Below, piece after piece: positions 29,419 through 57,436 of a stretch of DNA of 64,000 nucleotides. The notes under the pieces are model-generated. The model saw only the letters and a program-made list of their open reading frames with translations. It was not told where the DNA came from and did not search any database. Source of the DNA: Perca fluviatilis (taxonomy: Eukaryota; Chordata; Actinopteri; Perciformes; Percidae). Each line of letters begins with the position of its first letter. Positions within the stretch are counted from its first letter, which is position 1. The position numbers were made by a program, and so were the translations under genes. The DNA is taken from assembly GCF_010015445.1 (NCBI RefSeq), contig NC_053112.1, positions 35,967,665-36,031,664 of the forward strand, given 5' to 3'.

Positions 29419-30400
29419 AGCCCTTCTCCTATCTCTCACTGGACCTTATCATGGAATTGGAACTGGAAATTATCATTTTTTGTGGAACTTTTGTCAAAAC
29501 ATTTTTTCTATTAATTTCCTACCTTGCATGCAGCCATTGTTCAGGTTATACTAGTAGAATTCAAACTTCATTTAATTGCGTTTATAATGTTAATGTTGTC
29601 AGTGACTGAGTTGCCAGGAAACTTGCCCAGCTCAAGCAAGTTTTAATTCTGAAAACCAATAGACATCTGGGAGGTATTTAATCCATCTGAAACTTAACTT
29701 AGGTATGCTTCAAAAAAATGTATGCACAATATGTATTTAATGGGCGAAAAAATGTAAAACTGCGTTTATGATCCTTAAATGTAAAGCCTGACCTACTATT
29801 GAAGAATAATTACAGGTGGGGAACAACAATGAAGACTGTTTATTTTGGCACTTTGTCTATAACAGTAAAGAGAATTCAAATTGTTACACTCTGCATTGTT
29901 AAGCAAAGTTTATTTTTTCTCTCTACTAATGCACCTTCCTAATAAGAATGGAATACTAATATTATACTCTACATACTGCCGTAAACATGGCCATGAATGT
30001 GTACATTTTAGAAAACTGCATGTATAAATGTTTATAGTACTCTGCGAGGGATGATATGGATTCTTGTGGAATACAAATATGATTTTACTAATTGCATCTT
30101 TGTTAATTGTTAAAATGAAAACTTACCATATACTGTATAAGGCCTTTTCATCAGTTGTTATTCAGAAGGCTGCAAGGTGCTTAAAGCATTCAGTGCAACT
30201 TGTTGCAACTTGTGAACATACTACCTGTTGCTAAATAAATGTAAATGGTCAAATCTAGTTTGAAATGGTCATGTCTATGTATTTTTTAAGTGTTTTTTTT
30301 TAAGTTAAGAGTAAATGAAGTTGAAAAGGTGGAATGTTTGGAGTTCAGCACTTTAATAGAAGAATAAAGGATTGCCAACTGTCAACTTGCCAACTATTGT
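29419..30400 (+). other. ntan1 3' untranslated region
   Basis: AT-rich sequence without coding frames. AATAAA signals occur at 30234-30239 and 30363-30368, either of which could end the ntan1 transcript. Confidence 0.5.
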
Positions 30401-31134
30401 CAAAATGGGACTGTTAATCTGTAAATTGTTCCAGAATTGAAATTTTCAAAAAGTGTCCCAATTTAACAATACTCATCCTACTTGTTATTGACAAAGATAT
30501 GATACAGATTTAAAAGATATAATGTTGGACAAGCTTTATTTCACTGAAGCTGCTCCTTGATCACCATTGATTGATGCACCATGTAAACTAACACCTCTCT
30601 TGTGGTCGTATTTTGTTGACAGCAACAAAAAACCAGTTCTCCTGAGTCACCTGTGGTGACCCTGACACATTTAAGGTTACAGTTCCACGTTGAGCTGGCT
30701 GCGGAAGGCTTTCAGTTGTACTCCGCCCTTCAACTGTACATCCTACTGTGATTCAATTTCTTCTTCTTTTTTTTACGTAAAAAGGGGCGTAGCAATTTTA
30801 CGCAGCCGACCCGACCAGTGAAACTGGCAGTCCCGTGCCGGGTGTCGGATGGTGCATGACAAGCAAGTAGGCTATACTGTCTGGAATTATATTAGACCTA
30901 GCCTACTTTACGACGTTCATTATACGAGAAACATATAGGCTACATTGTGTCGTCGATAAGTCTTATGAGCCCTTTTCCTTTGAAATCCGGACGAATGATG
31001 CCGCGGAGATATTCGGACAGAGGAGACGCCGGTGTCATTTGTTACATTTAGCTTAAAATTAACCAAAGTATTACATTTTGCTCAATTTGCCAACACCACA
31101 TTCCATTACACTGGGCGACAGTAACTGTAAAAGA
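30401..31134. other. ntan1-mpv17l intergenic interval with mpv17l promoter
   Basis: No repeat ends or coding exons recognised. CpG content rises from about 30780 towards mpv17l, suggesting the promoter and 5' leader lie in the last 350 bp. Confidence 0.4.
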
Positions 31135-34100
31135 ATGCGACAGGCGTTTTTGAGACATGTCCGTCGGTTTCCGTGGGTCACCAACGTTACACTGTACGGT
31201 TGTCTGTTCGCTGGAGGAGACTTCGTCCACCAGTCGTTCTCGCGAGGGGAACAAATGGACTGGAGACACACACGGAACGTCGCCGTGGTCGCGTTCAGTT
31301 TCCACGGTAACTTCAATTTCTTCTGGATGCGGTTCCTGGAGCGGAGGTTTCCCGGGAACTCCGTCCGGATGGTGGTGAGGAAGCTGCTCCTGGACCAGAC
31401 CACAGCGTCGCCCCTGGCTACCAGCGTCTTCTACACAGGTCATTCATTGTAGTGGGACAGTGGGACGGAGGTGCAGTGGGGCCGAGGGCATGGGACAGGG
31501 ACAGGACAGCTGCTGACAGCGCACACACCACAGCTCCCCGGGGCACTCTGAGCGCCTGCAGGCTAGTTAATGGTTAACTTCAAAACAGATATGCATATCT
31601 GTCAATTTGTAACCTGACCCGAGTCCTCTCGGTGCTCTTCTCATGCCAGCATGCATGTTGCCATTGCACTGTGAAACACACCTTGACTAGCAGAGGTCAC
31701 ATGAAAGTCTTCACTTTGTAGATGGTGTGCTTCAAGTAGATAACGTAAGATTTGAAATGAGTTGTGTAGTGGAGTAAAGACCTTCATGTCACTGTATATT
31801 GCATTAGAAAAAGCAGTGGTACAGGTAAGCTTTCACTTAAAGGTCCCATGACTTGGTGCTCTTTGGATGCTTTTATATAGACCTTAGTGGTCCCCTAATA
31901 CTGTATCTGAAGTCTCTTTTATATAGACCTTAGTGGTCCCCTAATACTGTATCTGAAGTCTCTTTTATATAGACCTTAGTGGTCCCCTAATACTGTATCT
32001 GAAGTCTCTTTTATATAGACCTTAGTGGTCCCCTAATACTGTATCAGAAGTCTCTTTTATATAGACCTTAGTGGTCCCCTAATACTGTATCTGAAGTCTC
32101 TTTTATATAGACCTTAGTGGTCCCCTAATACTGTATCTGAAGTCTCTTTTATATAGACCTTAGTGGTCCCCTAATACTGTATCTGAAGTCTCTTTTATAT
32201 AGACCTTAGTGGTCCCCTAATACTGTATCTGAAGTCTCTTTTATATAGACCTTAGTGGTCCCCTAATACTGTATCTGAAGTCTCTTTTATATAGCAGCCT
32301 ATTGGTCCCCTAATACTGTATCTGAAGTCTCTTTTATATAGACCTTTATGGTCCCCTAATACTGTATCTGAAGTCTCTTTTATATAGACCTTAGTGGTCC
32401 CCTAATACTGTATCTGAAGTCTCTTTTATATAGACCTTAGTGGTCCCCTAATACTGTATCTGAAGTCTCTTTTATATAGGCCTTAGTGGTCCCCTAATAC
32501 TGTATCTGAAGTCTCTTTTATATAGACCTTTATGGTCCCCTAATACTGTATCTGAAGTCTCTTTTATATAGACCTTTGTGGTCCCCTAATACTCTATCTG
32601 AAGTCTCTTTCCTGAAATTCAGCCTTGGTGCAGAATTACAGCCACTAGAGCCAGTCCCACAATGAGCTTTCCTTAGTATGTGCCATTTCTGTGTCTGTAG
32701 TTATTGAGGAGGAGAGGGGGGGGGCAAGGTGGAGGGTGGGGGTGTGGCCTTGACCAACTGCCACTTTGCTCGTTTGAAAGCCATGATGTCTCTCTCTCTC
32801 ATGGGTGGGCCAAATTCTCTGGGCGGGCAAAGCAGAGAAAGGGGAGGTAACCTTGCTCCTTATGACCTCATAAGGAGAAGATTACAGATCGGCCCATCTG
32901 AGCTTTCATTTTCTCAAAGGCAGAGCAGGATACCCAGGGCTCGGTTTACACCTATCACCATTTCTAGCCACTGGGGGACCATCGGCAGGCTGGGGGAACG
33001 CATATTAATGTTAAAAAAACTCATAAAGTGAAATTTTCATGCCATGGGACCTTTAAATAGCAAACAAACTGTGTATGACTATGACCTAGCTAGCCTTTTA
33101 GTTACTCAAATCTGTAAATCTGGCTCCAATAAAGCAAATAGGAAAAACACTAACCTATTAATATAGGCAATAATATGCTTAATCAAAACTTTGTATGCCG
33201 TTACATGCTTTCATTGTACTGCTAACGTTTTGCGAGAGAATAATGTTCCACTATTTGTGCAATAACACAGCTGGCGAATACATGAAGTGATATTATTGCC
33301 ATAGAGATTTTTTTTCTTCCTATTCCTATAGGACATACATACTGTATAATACTGTGTCTTTAAAGTCCATTTACACTATAAACCTTCCATCAGTCAAATC
33401 ATTTTCCAGCTGACAGTCAGAGAGTGAACTGTCATTTGTCTTGTTCTCACGCAGGTGTCAGCATCTTGGAGGGCAAAGACGACATCTTTGAAGACTGGAG
33501 AGAAAAGTTCCTGAATACATATAAGGTGAGTAGGAGCAGAGACACAGGCTCTCCCAGCATGTTCGTCTCGCTAGCACCTTCAAGTGCTCGTGTAATGTGT
33601 GACATGAGACAGTTAACTTGTGCCTAAATCAAAACAGATAAGACGTTATAGTGCATGTATCCAAAACTGAGGCTTAATATATTTAATGACTGTTGCAAAC
33701 AGCTCATTTAACAGCTAGGCTATTAATGTGGTTCAGGGAGAGCTCTACTGATGGCTCTCTATCTGACTAATTAGCATGCATCTCAGTCACTAAAGTTAAA
33801 AGATAAAGTTTATTTTTTTCATAATCATAGGTTTCAATTGTGTCAGTAGAGGTTTGTGTACATCTACAAATGATTTGTTTGCTTTTTCTTGTCTTTTCAG
33901 ACGGGGCTAATGTTCTGGCCATTTATGCAGGTAAATATTAACATCTTTTATGGATAGTTGTCAATTCTTGAGCCTTGGGAACAATATATAGTGAAGAAAA
34001 TCTAAGCTCAAAGGTCCACTTGCTAATGATTCTGAGCGTCCCGTCACATCTCACAGCCTCAAGATGAACCTAATGGAAGCGGACCTTTCAGTTTAGATTG

Positions 34101-34646
34101 TCTTCACTATTAAAATCTTCAATTTCCTCATGTTTTCATTCATTTGAATTGCTGTTATTTGTGATAATGTGATATATTTTGAAAGACAAATCTGCAGAGC
34201 AACCCTTGATTGTCAGACCCATCCCAAAAATCATAGTAACAAAAACTGACAAAGTAAGGAATACATTCTGTAGTTTAAATTAGAGAATAGGGTTTCATTA
34301 TGACATCTCACAACAATACTTGCACAGGAACTATTTATTTTATACTGCACAATAGTAAATCAGAATTTTTGTTTGATATGTAAACATGTAATATACCAGA
34401 ACAATGATATAAATATACTGTATCTTTATCTGTCTCCCTCAGTTTCTGAACTTTGCCTTGGTGCCTCTGTACATGCGGACCGCCTTCACCGGCTGCTGTG
34501 CCTTCGTTTGGGCCACCTTCCTTTGCTTCTCGCGTCAGAGCGGCGATGGCACGGCCGGTGCTGCTCTGGCGTGGATGTTCCCTCCTAAAGAGGATGAAGC
34601 AGAATCCACAAATGAGAAGGTGGACTCCAAGGAAAAGAGGGAATAG
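31135..34646 (+). CDS. mpv17l: Mpv17-like protein (Mpv17/PMP22 family membrane protein)
   Basis: Exons 31135-31438, 33455-33525, 33901-33930 and 34443-34646 join to 202 residues (human MPV17L is 196). The start MRQAFLRHVRRFPWVTNVTLYG aligns with the family N-terminus, and 31135 is the first ATG in frame. Family hallmarks follow: FHGNFNFFWMRFLER, GVSILEGKDDIFEDWREKF, the signature MFWPFMQFLNFALVPLYMR, and a C-terminal CAFVWATFLCFSRQSGDG. Four short hydrophobic segments are expected. Relatives sit in the inner mitochondrial or peroxisomal membrane and affect reactive-oxygen metabolism; the molecular activity is not settled. The third exon is only 30 bp (ten codons). The charged tail KEDEAESTNEKVDSKEKRE is longer than expected and may be lineage-specific. 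Confidence 0.95.
31837..33056. mobile_element. TTAA-bounded element containing a minisatellite, mpv17l intron 1
   Basis: The left end TTAAAGGTCCCATGAC pairs with the right end GCCATGGGACCTTTAA as inverted repeats, each starting with TTAA. This fits a piggyBac-like non-autonomous element of about 1.2 kb. Most of its left half is the 46-bp tandem array at 31871-32610; the right half (32611-33050) is single-copy, with GCAGAGAAAGGGGAGG-type sequence and no coding frame. Confidence 0.7.
31871..32610 (+). repeat. 46-bp minisatellite, about 16 copies
   Basis: The unit begins TTTTATATAGACCTTAGTGG and continues TCCCCTAATACTGTATCTGAAGTCTC. Most copies are identical over the full 46 bp; the exceptions are single changes (CTGTATCAGA near 32040, ACCTTTATGG near 32345 and 32530) and one divergent copy around 32294. 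Such uniformity implies recent expansion or homogenisation. Confidence 0.95.
33931..34442 (+). other. mpv17l intron 3
   Basis: AT-rich intron of 512 bp with ordinary splice sites; no repeat or coding exon seen. Confidence 0.5.
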
Positions 34647-36105
34647 TAAACCTACTCCGATCCGAAGTATGTAGAATCAGTGGTTGTGATGGAGGGGGAC
34701 AAAACGTAAAGGGAAAAAGCAGCGATCTTTAGTGGAGATAGCAGGTTCAGTGGATGGCAGTCCTGTCTGTGGTTGATGTTGCACTATCGCTGCCAGGGTT
34801 TGAGTTCAAAATCACACTGGGGTTAAACAAAAAAAAAAAAGGTGAGTTCTCATGACCTCATGGTGCTTTGAAACAGCATCCAGCAAATGGAAAATGTATA
34901 CAGCATACTTTTCAGTATGCATACAGCACACCACCTCAGTGGGAAAATGTAATTCAGTCCTACTTTTCAATCCCACAGTGAACCATCATGGTGCTATATT
35001 TGTTGTCAGGTTTTGTTTTTATAAATGCAGTCTTGTGTTCTCACATTACAAACAAGAGAGTTCCCTTAATCTATTGGACCTCGCTGAATGATATTGGAAT
35101 CATTTGTGAGGACTTCTATGTCTGGAAAGGAACCATAGAATGACTGAACTAAGACTGCTAAGACTTATCTGCGACTGGAACAGAGTGCCTGATCTCTAAG
35201 GACTTTCTGCTTCGATTCCTGTTTACACTCTGGTACAAGAAGTCCACATGCACACAGGGACCAAACACTAAAACATATCCGAAAATATATTTTTCATCCT
35301 GTATTTTCAACCATTGTTTCTTAATATTTAATTGTTGTGGCAATGAGATACTACTGAAGATTACTCTGTTTGTATATTAATGATTGATGAAGGTTGTCTC
35401 AAACATCCATTTACTTGAATGTGGAAATGCTGCCTGCCTGCTGTCGTACTTTGTTAATGTGATACTGGGGAGTGCTCTCTATTATATCTCTTTGCACCAT
35501 TTCCTTATTTTTCAATATTGATTGCTGTTTTATCCATTTTTTTTTAAATTTATTTTACCTCTTAGTGTAAATGTTACTTTAAAGGTTACCTCGCCTGTAA
35601 TGATTCTTGAACTTTAGATGCCGATCTGCCAAACAGTTTTCTATAGAGGTAATTTTTAAAAATAGCTCAGTATAAGACTGCTATTCCTATATATAGAATT
35701 TAAAAGGTTCCAGGCAAACTTCTTTTCTTTTGATCCCTTTAATCAGACATCTTTTAAAATGCATCCTTAATTATGATAACTTATTATTAGTATAATGTAG
35801 ATATATAGTAGTAGAATGTCTGTTTCTAATTATTATTTGTGTGCTGATGTGCTACACTGGAACTCAAAGATCAAATCAATGAATATTCCCTTTGTTCATT
35901 CCAGCAACTGAAGAAGTGATATTACTAACTAATTCAAAGATGTGTACACTACTTTATTTTTTTGAAGGGTTTTGATATCACAAAGAACAACTATTTTAAC
36001 AGTATCGTTGACTGTAATGTATTGAAAAAAAGATTATTTGATGACATTTTGCACGGAAGTTACACTGATTGTGGTAGAGATAAATAATATTTATTGTGGA
36101 ATAAA
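34647..36105 (+). other. mpv17l 3' untranslated region
   Basis: About 1.46 kb of AT-rich, non-repetitive sequence runs from the stop codon to AATAAA at 36100-36105, followed by sequence no longer resembling a transcript. No coding frame of note. Confidence 0.5.
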
Positions 36106-37155
36106 TTAAAAACACCCCATTGACTCAATGTGTGTTTACTGAGCACACAACTATAGCAACACAAAAGAAATCTATATACTGTAACTGAGATTATAACTGA
36201 CCTTGGGCGACACACTTGAACCTATTGAGTACAGCAGACATAGTTTTCTTCTCATGCTCCCAGTTGATCTGTAATATCATGTACCTCTGATATTTTGATA
36301 TCAAAGGTACATCCTGGGTGGCTTGTGTTCAGACAGAAATATTACTCATTCCTCTGTATTACTCAGTTTAGGCTATGCAACTGCAGCTCTGTCTCCATCT
36401 CTTGTAGGAATATATACGGTATTAAGCACAACACGGACTTTGAAAGGCCTGCCTGCTGGTGCATGCCCTTTTTCTACAGCCTGCCTTTCCACTCTTTGTT
36501 TTATGTTTCTTGCTTCGAAGACTTCCCAAATAAAGCTTTACGCCGCTGTTATTAAAATTGTTTTCTAAATTTGTGACACACTGATAAAACAGACTCAATT
36601 TGTCGAATTGTGACATATATGCAACCAGACCACCATGTGGAAACATCTGCCACTTATCCTTTGGCAGTTATTTCAGCCTACCAAATAATGACCAGAAGTA
36701 GGCCTTTACACTTCAGAGACAAAATGCTTAAAGAGCTATAACCCCCTGCAAGTGTTTGAAACTAATAATAAATACCTGAAATATATCCAGGCAGAGCTGT
36801 GGCATACTAAAAACAAATGCTTGAACAGGCTGATAATAAAAAATAAACTCCAGTGCAACTATGTGTCTATTGTTTTATTTTTTACCGTCATCTCGGTGTC
36901 AGTGGGTGTCTCCCAAGTCTTCACATCACATCCCTGCACCGCACTGCGCATGCTCCCTGCATCCTTTTCTCCATCCACACGTCGACTTCAAAGCTTGAAT
37001 GAAGATGCTCATCGTCTCGGGTCGCTGGAGCCTTTTCACCGGGTGAAGCGGAGTTATATTAGCCTACCAATTACTAAATACATTTGGAGGGACGCACACA
37101 GAGGAGCCAAAGACTCGTTTGTATCCTGGTTTCGGCGCGCGGGCACTCCACCGAC
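36106..37155. other. mpv17l-bmerb1 interval with bmerb1 promoter and leader
   Basis: The left part is AT-rich with an imperfect 30-bp palindrome at 36281-36310 (GTACCTCTGATAT with its complement). From about 36900 the sequence is richer in CpG and likely includes the bmerb1 promoter and 5' leader. Confidence 0.4.
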
Positions 37156-53108
<15,953 letters not shown>

Positions 53109-54424
53109 CGGACACGGACCTCTTTACGACCTTGTCCCCCGTGTCGAAAACAACACACCCACATCGCATTGACACGCCATGCATCACTTCCTGTGACTCA
53201 GAGAACCTGGTAGCTGTTCAGGAATCCGGTTAGTAATCGAATCGATAAGAGATAAAGTTTCAGCCACACAGTTTGAGCCCGGAGTTTGGGAGCTGATCCC
53301 TAATCAATGCTTGAGGGTAACCTCACAATAGGCTTCTGTAAGTGGTCCACAGTGTGTGTGAAGTAAAGGGAATTGTAAATACAAATCTGATAAAGGCCTT
53401 CAATTTGGATTAGAATGGGTCATTCCATCATGTAACATTCCTTTAAGATGCCAATATGGTCTATGATCAGGGTCGATAAACAGTGGAAGCACTTACAGAA
53501 CTACAAGCACAATGTCAACAGAGTGAAGTATTAATGCTGGGGTTCTCCGTCTGACAGGAAGAAAAAAATAAACATCAGCTATCATCCCGACATGTTTGAC
53601 AACAGGTATTTATTCTTCCATGTTAACCCTTTAACATCAACCAGTGAACCTCTTTCACTCCCCCCCCCCAACTCTGCGTTTGTATCATTGTTCACACACG
53701 CGCGGCTCAGCCAAACCGTATGGCTGCCAGTTAAGTCACATCCATTCTGACTCCATGCATCGGCTCGTCCACCAGTTTCATTTATAATCCGTGATCCAGT
53801 AATATCTGCTGTACTGGATTTTTAAGCTTTGGCAGAGGCAAAAAAATAAATAAAATATAAAGTCTGGTCGGTATTAGGTGTCCAAACTTTTGCATTTCAC
53901 ATAAATGCGAACATATATGACCTACTTTTGTAGCAGTGTTTCCACTGGTTCACAACCCTTTCATTATTTTTGGTTAACCCCTGTATATGCAAACATAATG
54001 GGGTGCATTTTCTTTTTTTTGTAACACGATCCACTATGCTCGCTCATGTCCAACGAGTCCCATCACTGGTCACACTAACGTCATCTCAGCCATCAGCTAC
54101 TGGGAAATATAGACCGTGGTAGTACGACATCATTCATAGTTACGGATATTGCTGACAAACAACTTGCATCCTCTGAATTTAATCTTGCATTTTTATGATA
54201 AAAACGCCAGGAAATGAATAGACGGTGTACGTTTTGAGTGTATTTTAGGACATTAGGGACTCATGTCAAGCAAAAGTGTTGCTCTGTCACTTTACCTTCT
54301 TTATTCTGACAACGTGGCGTTCTGTAGTAGTAGTGAATTTATTAAAAAGGTCCTTGTGTTGAATATTGAACAAATATGCAGAAAATAAGCTGAAACTATA
54401 CCTGTACATACATGTTTAAATAAA
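53109..54424 (+). other. bmerb1 3' untranslated region
   Basis: About 1.3 kb of non-repetitive sequence leads from the stop codon to AATAAA at 54419-54424. It contains a C-run near 53662 and no coding frame. Confidence 0.55.
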
Positions 54425-54528
54425 GAGCATCTTTCAGGAACACGCTGGGTGATATGGAGTTATTTGAATCTTCCAAAAAAAAAAAACACAAAAACATTGA
54501 GACGGAGGCAGAATTGATGCTTGTGAAA

Positions 54529-57339
54529 TTTAATAACAGAAATCTTTTTTTTTGGTCCCTTCAACAACGTTAAACTGTTACAGCAACTTCTGGTGTGGTG
54601 ATGCAGTAAAACGGTGTGACAGAGGGGGGGGGGGTGAACACATAAGTGACAAAGTTGTAAACAAAAAATAAATCACAGTTTAATTAAAAAGGACACTATT
54701 GAGTTAATTAAACCTTTTCTTTAACCGTAGAACAGTTGTGCAACATGAAACTGAATAAGCAAGATGAGGTCACATACAGTTAAACAGAAAGAGGTAGACA
54801 CAAAAACACGTTTCAGCCCCTCCCAGTTCACTACCGAATTTCACATTATTTCATGAACCAAAACTATGCAAAAGTGCATATTTTGACCGGTACAATAGCT
54901 TCTCACTGATGTAACCAAAACAGAGAGAGAAATATAGAGTAAAATATATTCACGAGTTAGTTAGTTGCCACTGCAGTACTCTGAGGGGAGAGCTAGGTTT
55001 TGCTCAAAGTCACAAAAAGTTATCCATCCGTACTGCCAAAGTTAAATCTAGACATTTCATCTGAGCATTTTTTTTAGCCCATTTTTTTTTTTTTTAAACA
55101 TTACCAATTCTAAATAATTAACTATTTTGAGGTGCTCATTCCTTAATCAAAGAGGTGTCCAGATAGTCAGTAAAACATTGCAGGAGAGACCTGAACCCTA
55201 ACAGCCCTAATTAAAAACATTCGGATTGGCATGCAGACAGATTTTGGAGAGTTGGCAGGTGGAATCTCTCGTACCAAGTCAAAACCAAGTCTGACAAAGA
55301 ACAAAAAAAAAAATTTATCAACACTGGCTAAAGAGGTAAACACTGAAACGGGACAGAAACGGATTAAATGGGCTTTTACCCATTCTTTGAACCTTTTCCC
55401 TGAACACAAACCACAACAACCCTTAGACTTCAGCAGCGCCTCGGTCGTGCTAAACTTCCCAGCAGCCGACATTATTTGATGGCAATTCAGCAGCCAGCAA
55501 TCTTGTAAACACTTGAGACAGAGGGAAAACGGAGAAACCAACACACATCAGTAAGTAAAAACTCCTCTATGTGAGATGGGAGGGATGGGGAGATACCATG
55601 GCGATTCCTTTTGGCACCGTGGCAAATACAAGCCATTGTAAAAGCCCGGCAGATTCCAGAGAGCCGCAGAGGGTCCTCTGTGTGTACGTCACAGTCTGTG
55701 CAGGAGGCTGCCCAGAGCCCCCATGGTGCTCCACAAACAGCCTACCACCCCCCGCCCCCCCCCCCACCCCTTCCCCCGACACATCTCTTTCCCCTAAAAA
55801 CTCACAACCAATCACCTTGTCATTAAAAATCAAAAACTCAGGAGTGCTTACTGCTCCCCTCCAACTCTTCAAACTCAGGCAGTGGACATCACTACAGACA
55901 CGGTGCTTACGAGCAACAAGGTTAACTCTAAAAACCCTGAGCATTTAATGTGGCAACTGCAAGGGTGACGCCAACTCTAAGACCCCTAAAACATGGTGGA
56001 AATAAAAGACCGATCTTCAAGAATGTCTGTTCCTGTCTGTTCCTCCTGGGCTTACACCATGCATAAACTCATTTATGCACACCATGCATATTTCACACCA
56101 CCTACTCCGGTGTAAACCACACAGACAAAACACAGCTAAAAAGAACACAACACACCGGCTGCTGGTGAAAGCCGAACAATTAAAGTACGGTATACATCTT
56201 CGTTCCTGCTGCCGGAGCGCACATCTGGCAAGAGTGTTAAAGAGCCACCCCCTTCCAGGCCTTCATTCGTGGCCCTGGAGAGACGAGCCGAAATCTTTGC
56301 AATAAATTAAGTCAAAGTACAACAAGAATAAAAAAATTCCTGAGAGCAGTGCTTGTCGCAATAGCAATCAAAAGTTTGCCATCGATGCTTTAACTGTTCA
56401 AAGACCGTTGGCTTCCGTTAACAAAGCCACGATATGAAAAGTTAACACTAATGTTAAGTCCCACCATTAAATTGCCATCAAATACACCACACATTTAGGC
56501 CAAACTCTTTCACGGACTACCACATACTCTGCATAATATAAAAAGGAACTGAAAATACTGTCCTGAGGGTTACTAAACAGAGACAAAAGACAAGAATATA
56601 CCTAAAAGAGAAGCTACCTCTTTAGAATTCCTTAGTACTTTACCCATGAGAAGACTGAAAGAACGAAACCGTGTGGTGCTTAGCGGCCAGTTTGGTTGAC
56701 AGGTCTATGGTTACCTACAAAGCAAATTCTCCCAAAATTTGAAAAGGAGCGTAAAAATTATTGAATGTAATAAAATTAAATGCTCTGTTTTCAGGGATAC
56801 AGCAAGGACGTATACGTGTAGGTTTCTCAATATTGTACAATAACAAAACATCTCTATAAATCTGTTATTTGGCAGTTGTATAATCTGAGAATGTGGGTAA
56901 CTACATTTCTTGGATTTAACACACAAAACTTAGTTACTCATCCCCAGCATTTCTCCCATTACCAGATACATGTATACAGTGACAACTAACTCATCTTTAG
57001 ACGCTGCATTCATTGTAAGCCAGCGAGTGTTCTTTGACACAACGTGGCTCTGACCTGAAGATGCAGAAATATAATTTAACTTCTATGGAGATGAAATCAA
57101 ACACACGTTACAGTAGATGAATTTGGCAATTCAATTCAAAGAACTGCAGAAAATCTGCAAGAAGAAAAATCACAGCTTGGTGAACGTCATCGGAAAGAAC
57201 ACACCGATTGTGAAATAAGCAAACAAAGATGGCCGATGACTGATCAAGAAGAAAAGCAAGGGTCACTTCTGTGTAGTGTGTTCAGTGTAGCCGCTAAAAC
57301 TCTTGTATTTAGAGTTACACTATGTGTGAACTAGTATTG

Positions 57340-57413
<74 letters not shown>

Positions 57414-57436
57414 AGAGAGAGAGAGAGAGAAAGGGA
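54529..57436 (-). other. marf1 3' untranslated region
   Basis: On the minus strand this follows the marf1 stop. The farthest plausible signal is ATTAAA (54534-54529), only about 105 bp from the bmerb1 signal on the other strand. The roughly 2.9 kb is mostly unique-looking. It begins with a (CT)n-(CA)n tract directly after the stop codon. Overlapping open frames on both strands near 55570-55945 resemble no protein. Confidence 0.5.
57341..57431. repeat. (TG)n-(GA)n microsatellite next to the marf1 stop codon
   Basis: A 71-bp TG run and a 19-bp GA run lie 5 bp beyond the marf1 stop (57439-57437), so in the mRNA the 3' untranslated region starts with CU and CA repeats. Confidence 0.97.

Noticed and set aside
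31078..31134. In-frame extension before the mpv17l ATG
   Set aside because: It has no ATG (begins TTG) and does not resemble the family N-terminus; 31135 is the first ATG and aligns.
31871..32610. Possible CRISPR-like array
   Set aside because: Units are contiguous 46-bp tandem copies without spacers, in a vertebrate intron; it is a minisatellite.
36281..36310. 30-bp imperfect palindrome downstream of mpv17l
   Set aside because: Too short and isolated to call an element or terminator; vertebrate genes do not use such terminators.
55571..55948. Pair of 125-residue ORFs on opposite strands
   Set aside because: They lie in the marf1 3' untranslated region, mirror each other, and resemble no family.
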